Of a stretch of 64,000 bases of DNA, positions 25,767 through 34,589 are shown one piece after another. The translations under genes and the position numbers were made by a program. This stretch comes from Winogradskyella aurantiaca (lineage in GTDB: Bacteria > Bacteroidota > Bacteroidia > Flavobacteriales > Flavobacteriaceae), in contig NZ_QKTV01000006.1 of assembly GCF_003362725.1 (NCBI RefSeq), positions 175,885 through 239,884 of the forward strand, read 5' to 3'. Each line of letters opens with the position of its first letter. Position 1 is the first letter of the stretch. The notes below the pieces were generated by a model. The model ran no database searches, was not told the DNA's origin, and saw only the letters and a list, made by a program, of their open reading frames with translations.

Positions 25767-26954
25767 TTATACAACCCCAAGGTCCTTAAAGCATCCATTA
25801 ATAACAGACGAATCTTTTACCTGAAACCAGTCCTGTAGAATACTAGAATAGACCGCTCTAAAATCCACATTGAACTTAATATCACCGGTGGCATCAAGAT
25901 CTGATAAACTTGCTAGTCTATTATAAAATCCTGGCCTTTTTAGTTTTTTACCGATAAGAAATACATTGCTTGCCGCACCATGGTCAGTACCATTAGCAGC
26001 GTTCTGCTTCACACGTCTTCCAAACTCTGAAAATGTGAGAATTAAGGTGTCCTCAAAAGTATTTCCTCGTTTGAGGTCCTTGACAAATGCCGCTACCGAA
26101 TCTGCATAAGCTTCTAACAATCGTTTTTGAGGGTTAGCCTGATTGGCATGGGTATCAAAACCGGACAGACTGTGATAATACACCTTGGTATCCAGATGAG
26201 AATTAATAAACTGTGCAGACATTTTAAGCTGTCGCCCCAAATCGTTTTTAGGATAATCAACAGTAGAGCTGGACGTTTTAGTAGTCTCATACAAATAGGC
26301 AGCAGATGATTTGGCTTCAATCATGGTTTGATATAAGTATCCTAAATTATGTTCACTCAAGTGATGGTCATGAGCTCTATTCATAATCTTGTTAAAATAA
26401 GGATCTCTTGAGCTGTTGTAAAGTATCTTATAATCTTCTGTTGCAACACCACTAAAATGTTGGCCTTTTAAAGCAAGGCTTAACGACTCATTGGTTTCAA
26501 TGGCATTATAGGCGTGCTGGCCTTCCTTATCCATAAATCTTCCGAGCCAACCTGTTTGTAATTTACTATGGGCATCCCCAGCACTTTGCCAAATATCCAT
26601 GGACTTAAAATGCGACCTAACCGGATTTGGATAACCAACATTGTTAATGATACTTAATTCACCATTGTCGTATAAAGGCCTTAAAGCTTCTAAACTTGGA
26701 TGGAAACCCAGGTCATCACTCACTTTTATAACCCCTTTTGTAATCGCCAATTTGGGTCTAGCCTTATAATAAATGTCGTTACGGTACGGGATAATGGTAT
26801 TTAAGCCGTCATTTCCACCAGACAGCTGTATAACAACCAACCGCTTATAACCATTGGCTTTCATATAGGTAGCATCAAAGGCCTTTACAAAGGACGGCAC
26901 CATTAGCATTCCGGAGGTCAGGGATGTTTTTTTTATAAAATCTCTTCTTTTCAT
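25767..26954 (-). CDS. DUF1501 family protein with Tat-like signal
   Basis: A 395-residue exported protein. The N-terminus MKRRDFIKKTSLTSGMLMVP is a twin-arginine-type signal (RRDFIKK). The body is DUF1501, part of the alkaline phosphatase-like superfamily: VIQLSGGNDGLNTIIPYRN, HFKSMDIWQSA, SGFDTHANQ, TFSEFGRRVKQNAANGTDHG. Function unknown. It follows the DUF1800 gene by 2 bp; the DUF1800-DUF1501 pair is a conserved two-gene unit in Bacteroidota, Planctomycetes and Proteobacteria, so the two proteins probably act together. Confidence 0.9.
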   Translation of the reverse strand: MKRRDFIKKTSLTSGMLMVPSFVKAFDATYMKANGYKRLVVIQLSGGNDGLNTIIPYRNDIYYKARPKLAITKGVIKVSDDLGFHPSLEALRPLYDNGELSIINNVGYPNPVRSHFKSMDIWQSAGDAHSKLQTGWLGRFMDKEGQHAYNAIETNESLSLALKGQHFSGVATEDYKILYNSSRDPYFNKIMNRAHDHHLSEHNLGYLYQTMIEAKSSAAYLYETTKTSSSTVDYPKNDLGRQLKMSAQFINSHLDTKVYYHSLSGFDTHANQANPQKRLLEAYADSVAAFVKDLKRGNTFEDTLILTFSEFGRRVKQNAANGTDHGAASNVFLIGKKLKRPGFYNRLASLSDLDATGDIKFNVDFRAVYSSILQDWFQVKDSSVINGCFKDLGVV

Positions 26955-26956
26955 GC

Positions 26957-28291
26957 TTAGGCCATTTGAAATTCAGGTAAGGACATTAATCGCACTACCG
27001 TTAATATTTTAGAGTTAGAATCTATAAGGGTTTCAAGACTTGATGAATGAGGTCCAGGTATTACTAATTCGCTAATTTGATTACTGCTATACTTGGCAAA
27101 TTGACTCTCGAATGATGGCAAATCCACCTTGGCTGCTATAGGATTTCTTCGGCCTCTTAAACCACCGGCCTTGGCACCATCCTGTAGATTCACGCCATAG
27201 ATTAGCGAGGGCAGCTTTAACCTTATCATAAGCGTATTGGTATCGATCCAGGCCTTATCACCTGGCCAACCGGCCACATTAGGTGGATCTAAGAGTGACT
27301 GCCCTAGAAGCTTCTCTAGTTTAATAAATGTCTTCTTATCATTAAATTCATAGGGTACAATCCTATGTGCACTGGCCAATAAATCAACTGGGGATTTAAT
27401 TTTGGCACCCATATTTTCCTTCTCATAAAACCAATCCTGCATAAAAACAAAATGCATTAACTGTGCTATGTCGTAATCCTTATAAAACCGCAATGCCATC
27501 TGCGTAATGTGAGCTTCATTGGCAACAGGATTTACAAAATAGGTATACAACTTAGTGCATATGTAATGAGCACATTGTTTTTCTTGAAGTATGATGTCGA
27601 TGATATCCTCCCCATTATAATAACCAGACTGTCCCAAAAATGATTTGCGACCACTATCGTGATGAAAACGTCTGAATACAAAATCCCCTTTAAAATTATG
27701 ATTGTACCCAGTAAAAGCCCTGGCACTCTCTTTAATATCACGCTCCGTATAATGTCCTTCACCAAGTGTAAAGAGCTCCATGAGCTCTCGGGTAAAATTT
27801 TCATTCGGACTTTTTTTTCTGTTTTGCTTCCCATTCAAATACTTAAGCAAGGACGCTTGTTTGGAAACTGCATTGATAAAATCTCTAAAATCTCCCAAGG
27901 CATGAGTTTTCAAACAGTTTAAATACAATTGCATGTGGTAGACATTATTGTCCTTACACACAAAATGATTGGCCCAGAATAAAGTCATACGTTCTCGCAA
28001 TTCCTCCGGATTGGTCATAATGCCATCTAACCATTGGTTGTTGAGGTCCAGAAACTTCTTTTTACTTTTTTTTATGAGGGCCACTAGATCCTTTTTATTA
28101 CGCATCGAAATCTGATTGGCATCGTTATAAAAGTCTGTCAGATCCAAATCGAACCTGGTCGAATTCTGCGAGTTTTGAAATAATTGATTGACAACTTCCA
28201 GGCGCGATTTCCCTTTAAGAGATGGCAACTTATTAAGGGGCAATCCAAAAGAAGCGCGAGAATATAGGTGATGAAGTTCTGCTTGAGTCAT
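26957..28291 (-). CDS. DUF1800 family protein
   Basis: A 444-residue protein: N-terminal HLYSRASFGLPL, MTLFWANHFVCKDN, NENFTRELMELFTLGEGHYTERD-type core (about residues 160-185) and PPNVAGWPG near the C-terminus, all hallmarks of DUF1800. No clear signal peptide is seen at the chosen ATG. First gene of the pair with DUF1501. Biochemical function unknown. Confidence 0.9.
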   Translation of the reverse strand: MTQAELHHLYSRASFGLPLNKLPSLKGKSRLEVVNQLFQNSQNSTRFDLDLTDFYNDANQISMRNKKDLVALIKKSKKKFLDLNNQWLDGIMTNPEELRERMTLFWANHFVCKDNNVYHMQLYLNCLKTHALGDFRDFINAVSKQASLLKYLNGKQNRKKSPNENFTRELMELFTLGEGHYTERDIKESARAFTGYNHNFKGDFVFRRFHHDSGRKSFLGQSGYYNGEDIIDIILQEKQCAHYICTKLYTYFVNPVANEAHITQMALRFYKDYDIAQLMHFVFMQDWFYEKENMGAKIKSPVDLLASAHRIVPYEFNDKKTFIKLEKLLGQSLLDPPNVAGWPGDKAWIDTNTLMIRLKLPSLIYGVNLQDGAKAGGLRGRRNPIAAKVDLPSFESQFAKYSSNQISELVIPGPHSSSLETLIDSNSKILTVVRLMSLPEFQMA

Positions 28292-28336
28292 ATAGTTAAG
28301 ACTTAAACCATAGACAATGGTTTAACCTAAAGCCGT

Positions 28337-28366
28337 AAAAAAGCCGTTTATTTCTAAACGGCTTTT
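28337..28366 (-). terminator. Terminator of the aldehyde dehydrogenase gene
   Basis: Perfect 12-bp stem AAAAGCCGTTTA / TAAACGGCTTTT with 4-nt loop, T-run on the minus strand (TTTTTT), 26 bp after the stop codon. Confidence 0.8.
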
Positions 28367-28391
28367 AATTCAGTATATTTTTGATGTTCTA

Positions 28392-29945
28392 CTACAAATC
28401 AAACTTAATCCCCTGTGCTAAAGGCAACTCAGTTGTGTAATTAATGGTATTGGTTTGGCGTCTCATATAAACTTTCCAGGCATCGGATCCCGATTCACGT
28501 CCACCACCGGTCTCTTTTTCCCCTCCAAAGGCTCCACCTATTTCGGCTCCTGACGTTCCTATGTTAACATTTGCAATACCGCAATCACTACCAGCATGCG
28601 ATAAAAAGCGCTCAGCTTCACGTAAGTTATTGGTCATAATGGCTGAAGACAAACCTTGAGCCACATTATTTTGAATTTCAATAGCATTTTCAACATCACC
28701 AGCGTATTTTAACAAGTATAATACAGGTGCAAATGTCTCGTGCTGCACAATTTTAAACTCCGGCTTTGCCTCAGCAATGGCAGGTTTTACATAGCAGCCA
28801 CTCTCATAACCATCACCAGATAAAACACCACCTTCAACAATGATTTGTCCACCTTCTTCCACTACCTGTGTCAAGGCATTATTATACATAGCAACAGCAT
28901 CGGTATCGATGAGTGGGCCAACATGATTGGCTTCATCTAAAGGATTTCCAATTCGTAATTGCTGGTAAGCATCCACAACAGCATTTTTTACCTGATCGTA
29001 AATACTCTCGTGAATAATAAGCCTTCGTGTACTGGTACAACGCTGACCACAGGTGCCAACGGCACCAAAGACTGCACCAATAACAGTCATTTTTATATCC
29101 GCATCTGGTGTAACAATAATCGCATTGTTACCACCCAATTCAAGGAGGGATCGTCCTAATCTTCCTGCTACTTCCTGAGCTACTATTTTACCCATACGCG
29201 TAGAGCCAGTAGCGGATACTAAAGGGATTCGGCTATCCTTAGTCATATACTCGCCAACCTGATAGTCTCCATTAATTAAACATGAGATGCCTTCTGGCAA
29301 GTTGTTTTCTTTTAAAACTTCTGCAATAATGTTCTGGCAGGCCACACCACACAAAGGTGTTTTTTCAGACGGTTTCCAAACACAGACGTCACCACAGATC
29401 CATGCCAAGGCCGTATTCCAGGACCAAACAGCCACAGGAAAGTTAAATGCTGAAATTATTCCCACTACTCCTAGTGGATGGTACTGCTCGTACATACGGT
29501 GTCCTGGGCGTTCAGAATGCATGGTAAACCCATGTAACTGTCTTGATAAGCCAACAGCGAAATCACAGATATCAATCATTTCCTGAACCTCACCAAGACC
29601 TTCCTGATAGGATTTCCCCATCTCGTAAGACACTAAAGCACCTAAAGCTTCCTTCTTTTCACGTAGTTTTTCACCAAACTGACGCACAATTTCTCCACGT
29701 TGAGGAGCCGGCATCAAACGCCAGGTCTTAAAGGCTTCCGTAGCGGTTTTCATGACCAACTCGTAATCTTCCTTTGACGTGGTTGACACCTTCCCTATGA
29801 GCTGCCCGTCAACTGGAGAAATGCTGTCTATATAATTAGAACTCGATAGCCAGTTTATTCCTGTTGAAGTACCCTGATTTTCCTGTGATACACCTAATTG
29901 ATTTAAGACCTCTGCTATTTGAATTGTACTCACTGCTGTCTCCAT
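28392..29945 (-). CDS. Aldehyde dehydrogenase, ALDH7 type (probable piperideine-6-carboxylate / aminoadipate-semialdehyde dehydrogenase)
   Basis: A 517-residue NAD(P)-dependent dehydrogenase. Key residues: Asn168 (FNFPVAVWSWN), Lys191 (WKPSEKTPLC), catalytic base Glu269 (LELGGNN) and nucleophile Cys303 (GTCGQRCTSTRRL). FNFPVAVWSWN, GGNNAIIV and GQRCTSTRR are features of ALDH7 (antiquitin), which oxidises alpha-aminoadipate semialdehyde in lysine breakdown, so that role is likely. The start at 29945 (METAVSTIQIAEVL) is preferred; a longer frame to 30002 runs across the promoter. Monocistronic, with a textbook promoter, a palindrome and a terminator. Confidence 0.92.
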   Translation of the reverse strand: METAVSTIQIAEVLNQLGVSQENQGTSTGINWLSSSNYIDSISPVDGQLIGKVSTTSKEDYELVMKTATEAFKTWRLMPAPQRGEIVRQFGEKLREKKEALGALVSYEMGKSYQEGLGEVQEMIDICDFAVGLSRQLHGFTMHSERPGHRMYEQYHPLGVVGIISAFNFPVAVWSWNTALAWICGDVCVWKPSEKTPLCGVACQNIIAEVLKENNLPEGISCLINGDYQVGEYMTKDSRIPLVSATGSTRMGKIVAQEVAGRLGRSLLELGGNNAIIVTPDADIKMTVIGAVFGAVGTCGQRCTSTRRLIIHESIYDQVKNAVVDAYQQLRIGNPLDEANHVGPLIDTDAVAMYNNALTQVVEEGGQIIVEGGVLSGDGYESGCYVKPAIAEAKPEFKIVQHETFAPVLYLLKYAGDVENAIEIQNNVAQGLSSAIMTNNLREAERFLSHAGSDCGIANVNIGTSGAEIGGAFGGEKETGGGRESGSDAWKVYMRRQTNTINYTTELPLAQGIKFDL

Positions 29946-29988
29946 AATCTCGTTAAACTTTAATTTATAATTGAATTTAGTTATTGTC

Positions 29989-30004
29989 TTTTGCGACCGC
30001 AAAA
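29989..30004. promoter_or_regulatory. 16-bp palindrome overlapping the aldehyde dehydrogenase promoter
   Basis: TTTTGCGACCGCAAAA is a perfect 7-bp-arm palindrome with a 2-bp centre. It overlaps the -7 box (30000-30007) and the expected start site, the usual place of a repressor operator. No regulator gene is adjacent. Confidence 0.4.
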
Positions 30005-30029
30005 ATACGAAATACTACTCCGATGCCAA
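30000..30029 (-). promoter_or_regulatory. Promoter of the aldehyde dehydrogenase gene
   Basis: Minus-strand TTG (30029-30027), 19-nt spacer, TATTTTTG (30007-30000): an exact match to the Bacteroidota -33/-7 consensus. It supports the start codon at 29945, about 48 nt after the inferred transcription start. Confidence 0.6.
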
Positions 30030-30100
30030 TAACAAATAGCAAGCACTTTCAAGGCGTTGATAACTTAATTCCTTATTTTTACAGCTTTAATTTACAATTC

Positions 30101-30535
30101 ATGGAGACCGTTCAATTCATTCATTCTTACTGGGCCTATTTAGTACTGGTTGTTTTAATTTTAGCCACTTTTAATGCGCTTTTCAAGTTCTTTAGCGATA
30201 AAGAGTTTGATCCCAAGGATTTTAGAATATCGCTCTTTTGCTTAATCACATTCCACATCCAATTACTTATTGGAATCGTCTTGTTTTTTACCAAGGATTA
30301 TTTTTCAATCATTGGTGAGATGGGCATGGGAGAGGTGATGAAAAATGCAGGTTTACGAAATCTCATTATTGAGCACCCCACCACCATGATTATTGCAACA
30401 GCTTTAGTAACTATTGGTTATTCTAAGCACAAAAAGAAGTTAGTCTCAAAACCAAAGTTTAAGATGCTGGCCATTTTCTATTCATTGGCCCTGGTTCTTG
30501 TTTTAGCCAAGATTCCATGGAATCAATGGTTCTAA
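30101..30535 (+). CDS. Four-helix membrane protein (cytochrome B-like), unknown function
   Basis: A 144-residue inner-membrane protein with four hydrophobic helices (about 10-28, 45-63, 90-105, 118-136). Histidines fall in or near helices (FIHSYWAYL, ITFHIQLLIG, IIEHPTTMI), which is why homologues in flavobacteria are often called cytochrome B; heme binding is not demonstrated. The ATG at 30101 begins METVQFIHSYW; a longer in-frame start at 29984 lies in the divergent promoter. The stop overlaps the convergent nuclease-family gene by 4 bp. Confidence 0.75.
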   Translation: METVQFIHSYWAYLVLVVLILATFNALFKFFSDKEFDPKDFRISLFCLITFHIQLLIGIVLFFTKDYFSIIGEMGMGEVMKNAGLRNLIIEHPTTMIIATALVTIGYSKHKKKLVSKPKFKMLAIFYSLALVLVLAKIPWNQWF

Positions 30536-31602
30536 TTACTTGCTGAGCCCACCTCCTTTATCAAATACACGTAGACAGGATAATGGTCACTAAAACCACC
30601 TGTAAAGGCACCATCTGCAAAGCTTCGATACGGATAGCCTTTGTAACGACCTCTTTTGTTTGTTAAATACGCTTTATTAAAAATTCCTGCTTTATAATAG
30701 CGATACGAGGTATAGTCTGTGTCTAATAGGGCCTTAGTTACCAGTATTTGATCAAAGAGACTCCAGCTATCTCTGTAGCCTGTTGTACCTAAACCATTTT
30801 TGTACATTTTCTCAAAAGGATTGTATATGCCTTTCAATTGCATCTTTTCCTTTTTGTCCTTGGCCTTTAATCCTTTCTTTAAACTAGCATTGTTTGGGTT
30901 GTCATTCATATCTCCCATGATCAGAATCTTTGAATAAGGATCTATAGACAATATAGAATCTGCAATATGCTTGGACAGTTTAGCCGCCGCTACCCGTTTA
31001 GGCCTACTTCTTGCTTCTCCACCTCGTCGCGAAGGCCAATGGTTGACAATCAAATGGATGAGATCACCATCTAAAAGACCACTTACCAATAACTGATCTC
31101 TGGTACGGATAGGGTTTCTGGTTTGATCATCGAAAATTTTTAATTCATGTGAACTGTGAGACATTGGTCTAAACAACTTCTTCTGATATAGAAGTGCCAC
31201 GTCAATTCCTCTGCCATCGGGTGAATCATAATGCACAATACCATAATCCAGTGGCAACAACAATGGGTTATTGACCAAATCTACCAACACTTCTCTGTTT
31301 TCAACTTCCGAAACTCCAATAATGGCTGGTGCATTATTTGACAAATCACTCCCAATATCAGCCACGACACGCGCCATGTTTTGAACCTTCTTTTTGTAAA
31401 CCTCTTGTGGATTAGCCTTTAATTCCATAATTGGACTAGCCTCGTCGTTTTTGAGCGGATCATTGATGGTATCAAACAGATTTTCTAAATTATAAAACGC
31501 GATCGTATGAATTTTGTACTGTTTCTCCTCTTGCCCGACCATCTGCCAAGCAACCATCAATAGAATAATTAGTAAACCTAGTTTATAAGGTTTAGGCGTC
31601 AT
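30532..31602 (-). CDS. Secreted endonuclease/exonuclease/phosphatase family protein
   Basis: A 356-residue exported metal-dependent hydrolase. Signal peptide (about 1-23, WQMVGQ). EEP-fold motifs: FYNLENLFD (Asn), GVSEVEN (metal-binding Glu), SPDGRGIDVALLY, VNHWPSRRGGEARS (catalytic His), GDMNDNP (Asp/Asn) and SDHYPVYVY (terminal Asp-His). All catalytic residues are present. In flavobacteria such proteins are found beside the TonB receptor-DUF5689 pair encoded divergently here, which fits extracellular breakdown of nucleic acid or another phosphodiester followed by uptake (inference). Confidence 0.9.
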   Translation of the reverse strand: MTPKPYKLGLLIILLMVAWQMVGQEEKQYKIHTIAFYNLENLFDTINDPLKNDEASPIMELKANPQEVYKKKVQNMARVVADIGSDLSNNAPAIIGVSEVENREVLVDLVNNPLLLPLDYGIVHYDSPDGRGIDVALLYQKKLFRPMSHSSHELKIFDDQTRNPIRTRDQLLVSGLLDGDLIHLIVNHWPSRRGGEARSRPKRVAAAKLSKHIADSILSIDPYSKILIMGDMNDNPNNASLKKGLKAKDKKEKMQLKGIYNPFEKMYKNGLGTTGYRDSWSLFDQILVTKALLDTDYTSYRYYKAGIFNKAYLTNKRGRYKGYPYRSFADGAFTGGFSDHYPVYVYLIKEVGSASN

Positions 31603-31665
31603 ATTAAGTTTGTGTTATGTGAATAATTTCAAAAAGTAAAAGTAACTATAACGCTTAAATAATTT

Positions 31666-31673
31666 TAGATTTG
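31666..31673 (+). promoter_or_regulatory. Probable -7 element of the TonB receptor operon
   Basis: TAGATTTG fits TAnnTTTG, about 48 bp upstream of the receptor ATG; the -33 TTG is not evident. Confidence 0.35.
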
Positions 31674-31720
31674 TTGTCTAATAACTAAAAAGCAATAAAA
31701 CAACCAATGCAACAAATGGT

Positions 31721-34585
31721 ATGAAAAATCAACTACTATGCCTTCTGTTCATTGCATTTTTCCCTTTAATTACCTTAGCACAAGAAACCGTAGTTAAGGG
31801 AAGTGTCTTGGATGGAACCTCAGGAGAACCTGTTCCTGATGTCACCATATCAATTGAAAACACCTTTTTATCTTTAAAAACGGATGCTAACGGAGAATTT
31901 ATTTTTTCAAGTAAACTCCCCTTAGGTGAGCAAGTTTTAATCTTAGAGAAAGTAGGATACGTTACCAAGCGCTATCCTATTATTATCAATGAAGGTGAAA
32001 CTGTTGACATCTCCGGAATGACCCTAGATTACAATCAGAGTGACAAGAGTGACTTGTACATTATTTCCATCTCTGATGATAATCTAAACAGTGAAGACGA
32101 TGGCCTGACCGATAATATATCGGGGCTTCTACAAGCATCCAGAGACATCTTTCTCAATGCAGCCGCTTTTGACTTTAGCTCAACCTTTTTTAGGCCACGT
32201 GGCTTAGACAATGCTAATGGTAAAGTACTTATCAATGGCTTAGAAATGAATAAGCAATTCAACGGTCGTCCACAATGGGCCAATTGGGGAGGACTTAATG
32301 ATGTACAGCGCAACCAGGAATTCACTATGGGTTTAAGTGCTAATGCTTATAACTTTGGTGACCTTGCAGGCACCAACAATATTGTCATGAGGGCTTCTAA
32401 ATACCGTCGTGGTGGTAGAATTTCATATGCCGCAGCCAACAGAAGCTATCAAGGCCGTATTATGGGTAGTTACAATTCTGGACTATTGGAGGGCGGTTGG
32501 TCCTACTCTGTTTTAGTTTCTAGAAGATTCGGGAACCAAGGATTTATTGATGGTACACTTTATGATTCTAACTCATTCTTTGCATCCGTTGAAAAACAAC
32601 TTAGCAGTAAGCATAGTTTGAACTTTACCGGTATTTATGCACAGAACAGACGTGGCCGTTCTACAGCAATAACCGAAGAGGTCTTCCAGTTAAAAGGAAG
32701 AACATACAACCCATTCTGGGGTTACCAAGAGGGCAAACTCAGAAATTCTAGAGTCCGTAAGATCAACGAACCCATTCTTATGCTGAATCACTTCTGGGAT
32801 ATTAGCCCTACAGTAAAGCTTAATACCAATGTTTCGTATCAGTGGGGTGAGATCGCCAATTCTCGAATAGATAATGGAGGTACACGTCGTGTCAGTATCA
32901 ATGGAGAAGATGTGTTTTTAGGTGGAGCTAGAAATCCTGACCCAACTTATTACCAAAACTTACCAAGTTATTATCTAAGAAACGACAATCCCACCACTTA
33001 TGATTTTACCCTAGCTTATTTGGCTGCAGAGCGTTTTAGAGCTGATGGTCAGTGGGACTGGTTCTCACTTTATGAGGCTAATGCAACGGTGAGAGAAAGA
33101 GGTGGAAACTCATTGTATGCCTTACAGGCGGATGTCATCAAGGACAATCAGTTCAGTGCCAATTCTATACTGGATGCAGAACTAGCGGATAATATTCAAT
33201 TAAATGCTGCCATAAACTATAGAAATTTACAAAGTCAGAATTTCGCTAGAGTAGAAGACTTATTGGGGGGTACAGGATACCTGGATATCGATTTCTTTGC
33301 TGATGAACCTACCAATAATGTGAGTGATATCTTGGCATCTAACCGAGCACAATCGGATTTACGTAACCCTAATAGGATCGTACAAAAAGGAGATCGCTAC
33401 AAGTACAACTATCAAATAGATGCCAATGTCTTGAGCTCTTTTGCGCAACTTCAGTTTAAATACCGACAGTTAGATTTCTATGTAGGTGCCAATATTTCTA
33501 ACACTACCTATCAGAGAACCGGTTTCTATGAAAATGGATTTTTCCCTGGTGAGGGTGCGACAGGATCCTTTGGAAAGAGCGATCAGTTGAATTTTACTAA
33601 CTACGGAGCTAAAGGTGGTATCACCTATAGAATTACAGGGAGACACTTAGTGGTAGCTAATGCCAGCTACTTCACCAAAGCTCCAGGTCAACGCACTGTG
33701 TTTAGTAATGCTAGACAGAATAATTTTAGCACTACAGGTATTGAAAGCGAAAAGATCATGGCAGGAGACCTTAGTTATATTTTTAGATCTCCAACTCTCA
33801 ATGCTCGGGTAACAGGATTTTACACAGGATTTGAAGATGGGTCAGACATTGGATTTTATTTTACCGAAGATTTATCAGGATTAGGAGTTGATACTGGTGA
33901 TGCCTTTGTTCAAGAGTTAATGACCAATATTTCCAGACAAAACATGGGTGTGGAATTTGGTCTTGAGGCGCAAGTAACTCCAACAATTAAGTTAAAGGCT
34001 GCAGCCTCAGTAGGGCAATACATTTATACCAATAACCCGGATTTATACTTAACCAGTGCCGATTTTGAAGGCGAATTACGCTTTGGGAACGGCACTACCA
34101 ACCTTAAAAATTATCATGTAGCCGGCGGTCCTGAACATGCTGCTCAAATTGGTTTTGAGTATCGCGACCCAGATTACTGGAATATTGGTATCACAGCCAA
34201 CTACTTTTCACACGCTTTCATTGACATCAGCAATATGGCCAGGTCTGCCAACTTTACTTCAGATTTTGATGGCAATACCTTATCCGAATACGACCCAGTA
34301 ATCGCAAGAGAATTATTGCGTCAAGAACGTTTTGACCCTTACACCTTAGTAAATGTTATAGGTGGAAAATCCTGGAAAATTGATGATTATTTTGTTGGCT
34401 TCTTTGCTACCATAAACAATCTATTTAACACGGAGTACCGCACTGGCGGTTTTGAACAGTCCAGATTATCTAATTACCGGAGACTTCTTGAAGACAACTC
34501 AAGACCAGGAGGTCCACTATTTGGCCCTCGCTATTTCTTTGGAACTGGCACTACCTATTACTTAAACATGTACATAAGATTCTAA
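31721..34585 (+). CDS. TonB-dependent outer-membrane receptor with carboxypeptidase-like domain
   Basis: A 954-residue outer-membrane transporter. Signal peptide (1-20, LITLAQ), an N-terminal carboxypeptidase regulatory-like domain (about 22-105; VVKGSVLDGTSGEPVPDVTIS), a plug domain (about 125-225) and a 22-strand-type beta-barrel ending in the aromatic YYLNMYIRF. There is no SusD partner; instead a DUF5689 lipoprotein follows after 4 bp. This arrangement, with a secreted EEP nuclease-family gene divergent, is a conserved flavobacterial neighbourhood. Substrate unproven; nucleic-acid-derived compounds are the best guess. Confidence 0.93.
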   Translation: MKNQLLCLLFIAFFPLITLAQETVVKGSVLDGTSGEPVPDVTISIENTFLSLKTDANGEFIFSSKLPLGEQVLILEKVGYVTKRYPIIINEGETVDISGMTLDYNQSDKSDLYIISISDDNLNSEDDGLTDNISGLLQASRDIFLNAAAFDFSSTFFRPRGLDNANGKVLINGLEMNKQFNGRPQWANWGGLNDVQRNQEFTMGLSANAYNFGDLAGTNNIVMRASKYRRGGRISYAAANRSYQGRIMGSYNSGLLEGGWSYSVLVSRRFGNQGFIDGTLYDSNSFFASVEKQLSSKHSLNFTGIYAQNRRGRSTAITEEVFQLKGRTYNPFWGYQEGKLRNSRVRKINEPILMLNHFWDISPTVKLNTNVSYQWGEIANSRIDNGGTRRVSINGEDVFLGGARNPDPTYYQNLPSYYLRNDNPTTYDFTLAYLAAERFRADGQWDWFSLYEANATVRERGGNSLYALQADVIKDNQFSANSILDAELADNIQLNAAINYRNLQSQNFARVEDLLGGTGYLDIDFFADEPTNNVSDILASNRAQSDLRNPNRIVQKGDRYKYNYQIDANVLSSFAQLQFKYRQLDFYVGANISNTTYQRTGFYENGFFPGEGATGSFGKSDQLNFTNYGAKGGITYRITGRHLVVANASYFTKAPGQRTVFSNARQNNFSTTGIESEKIMAGDLSYIFRSPTLNARVTGFYTGFEDGSDIGFYFTEDLSGLGVDTGDAFVQELMTNISRQNMGVEFGLEAQVTPTIKLKAAASVGQYIYTNNPDLYLTSADFEGELRFGNGTTNLKNYHVAGGPEHAAQIGFEYRDPDYWNIGITANYFSHAFIDISNMARSANFTSDFDGNTLSEYDPVIARELLRQERFDPYTLVNVIGGKSWKIDDYFVGFFATINNLFNTEYRTGGFEQSRLSNYRRLLEDNSRPGGPLFGPRYFFGTGTTYYLNMYIRF

Positions 34586-34589
34586 ACCA

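Noticed and set aside
29946..30002. Longer N-terminus of the aldehyde dehydrogenase
   Set aside because: The extra 19 codons cross the inferred transcription start and the operator palindrome; METAVSTIQIAEVL is the normal family start.
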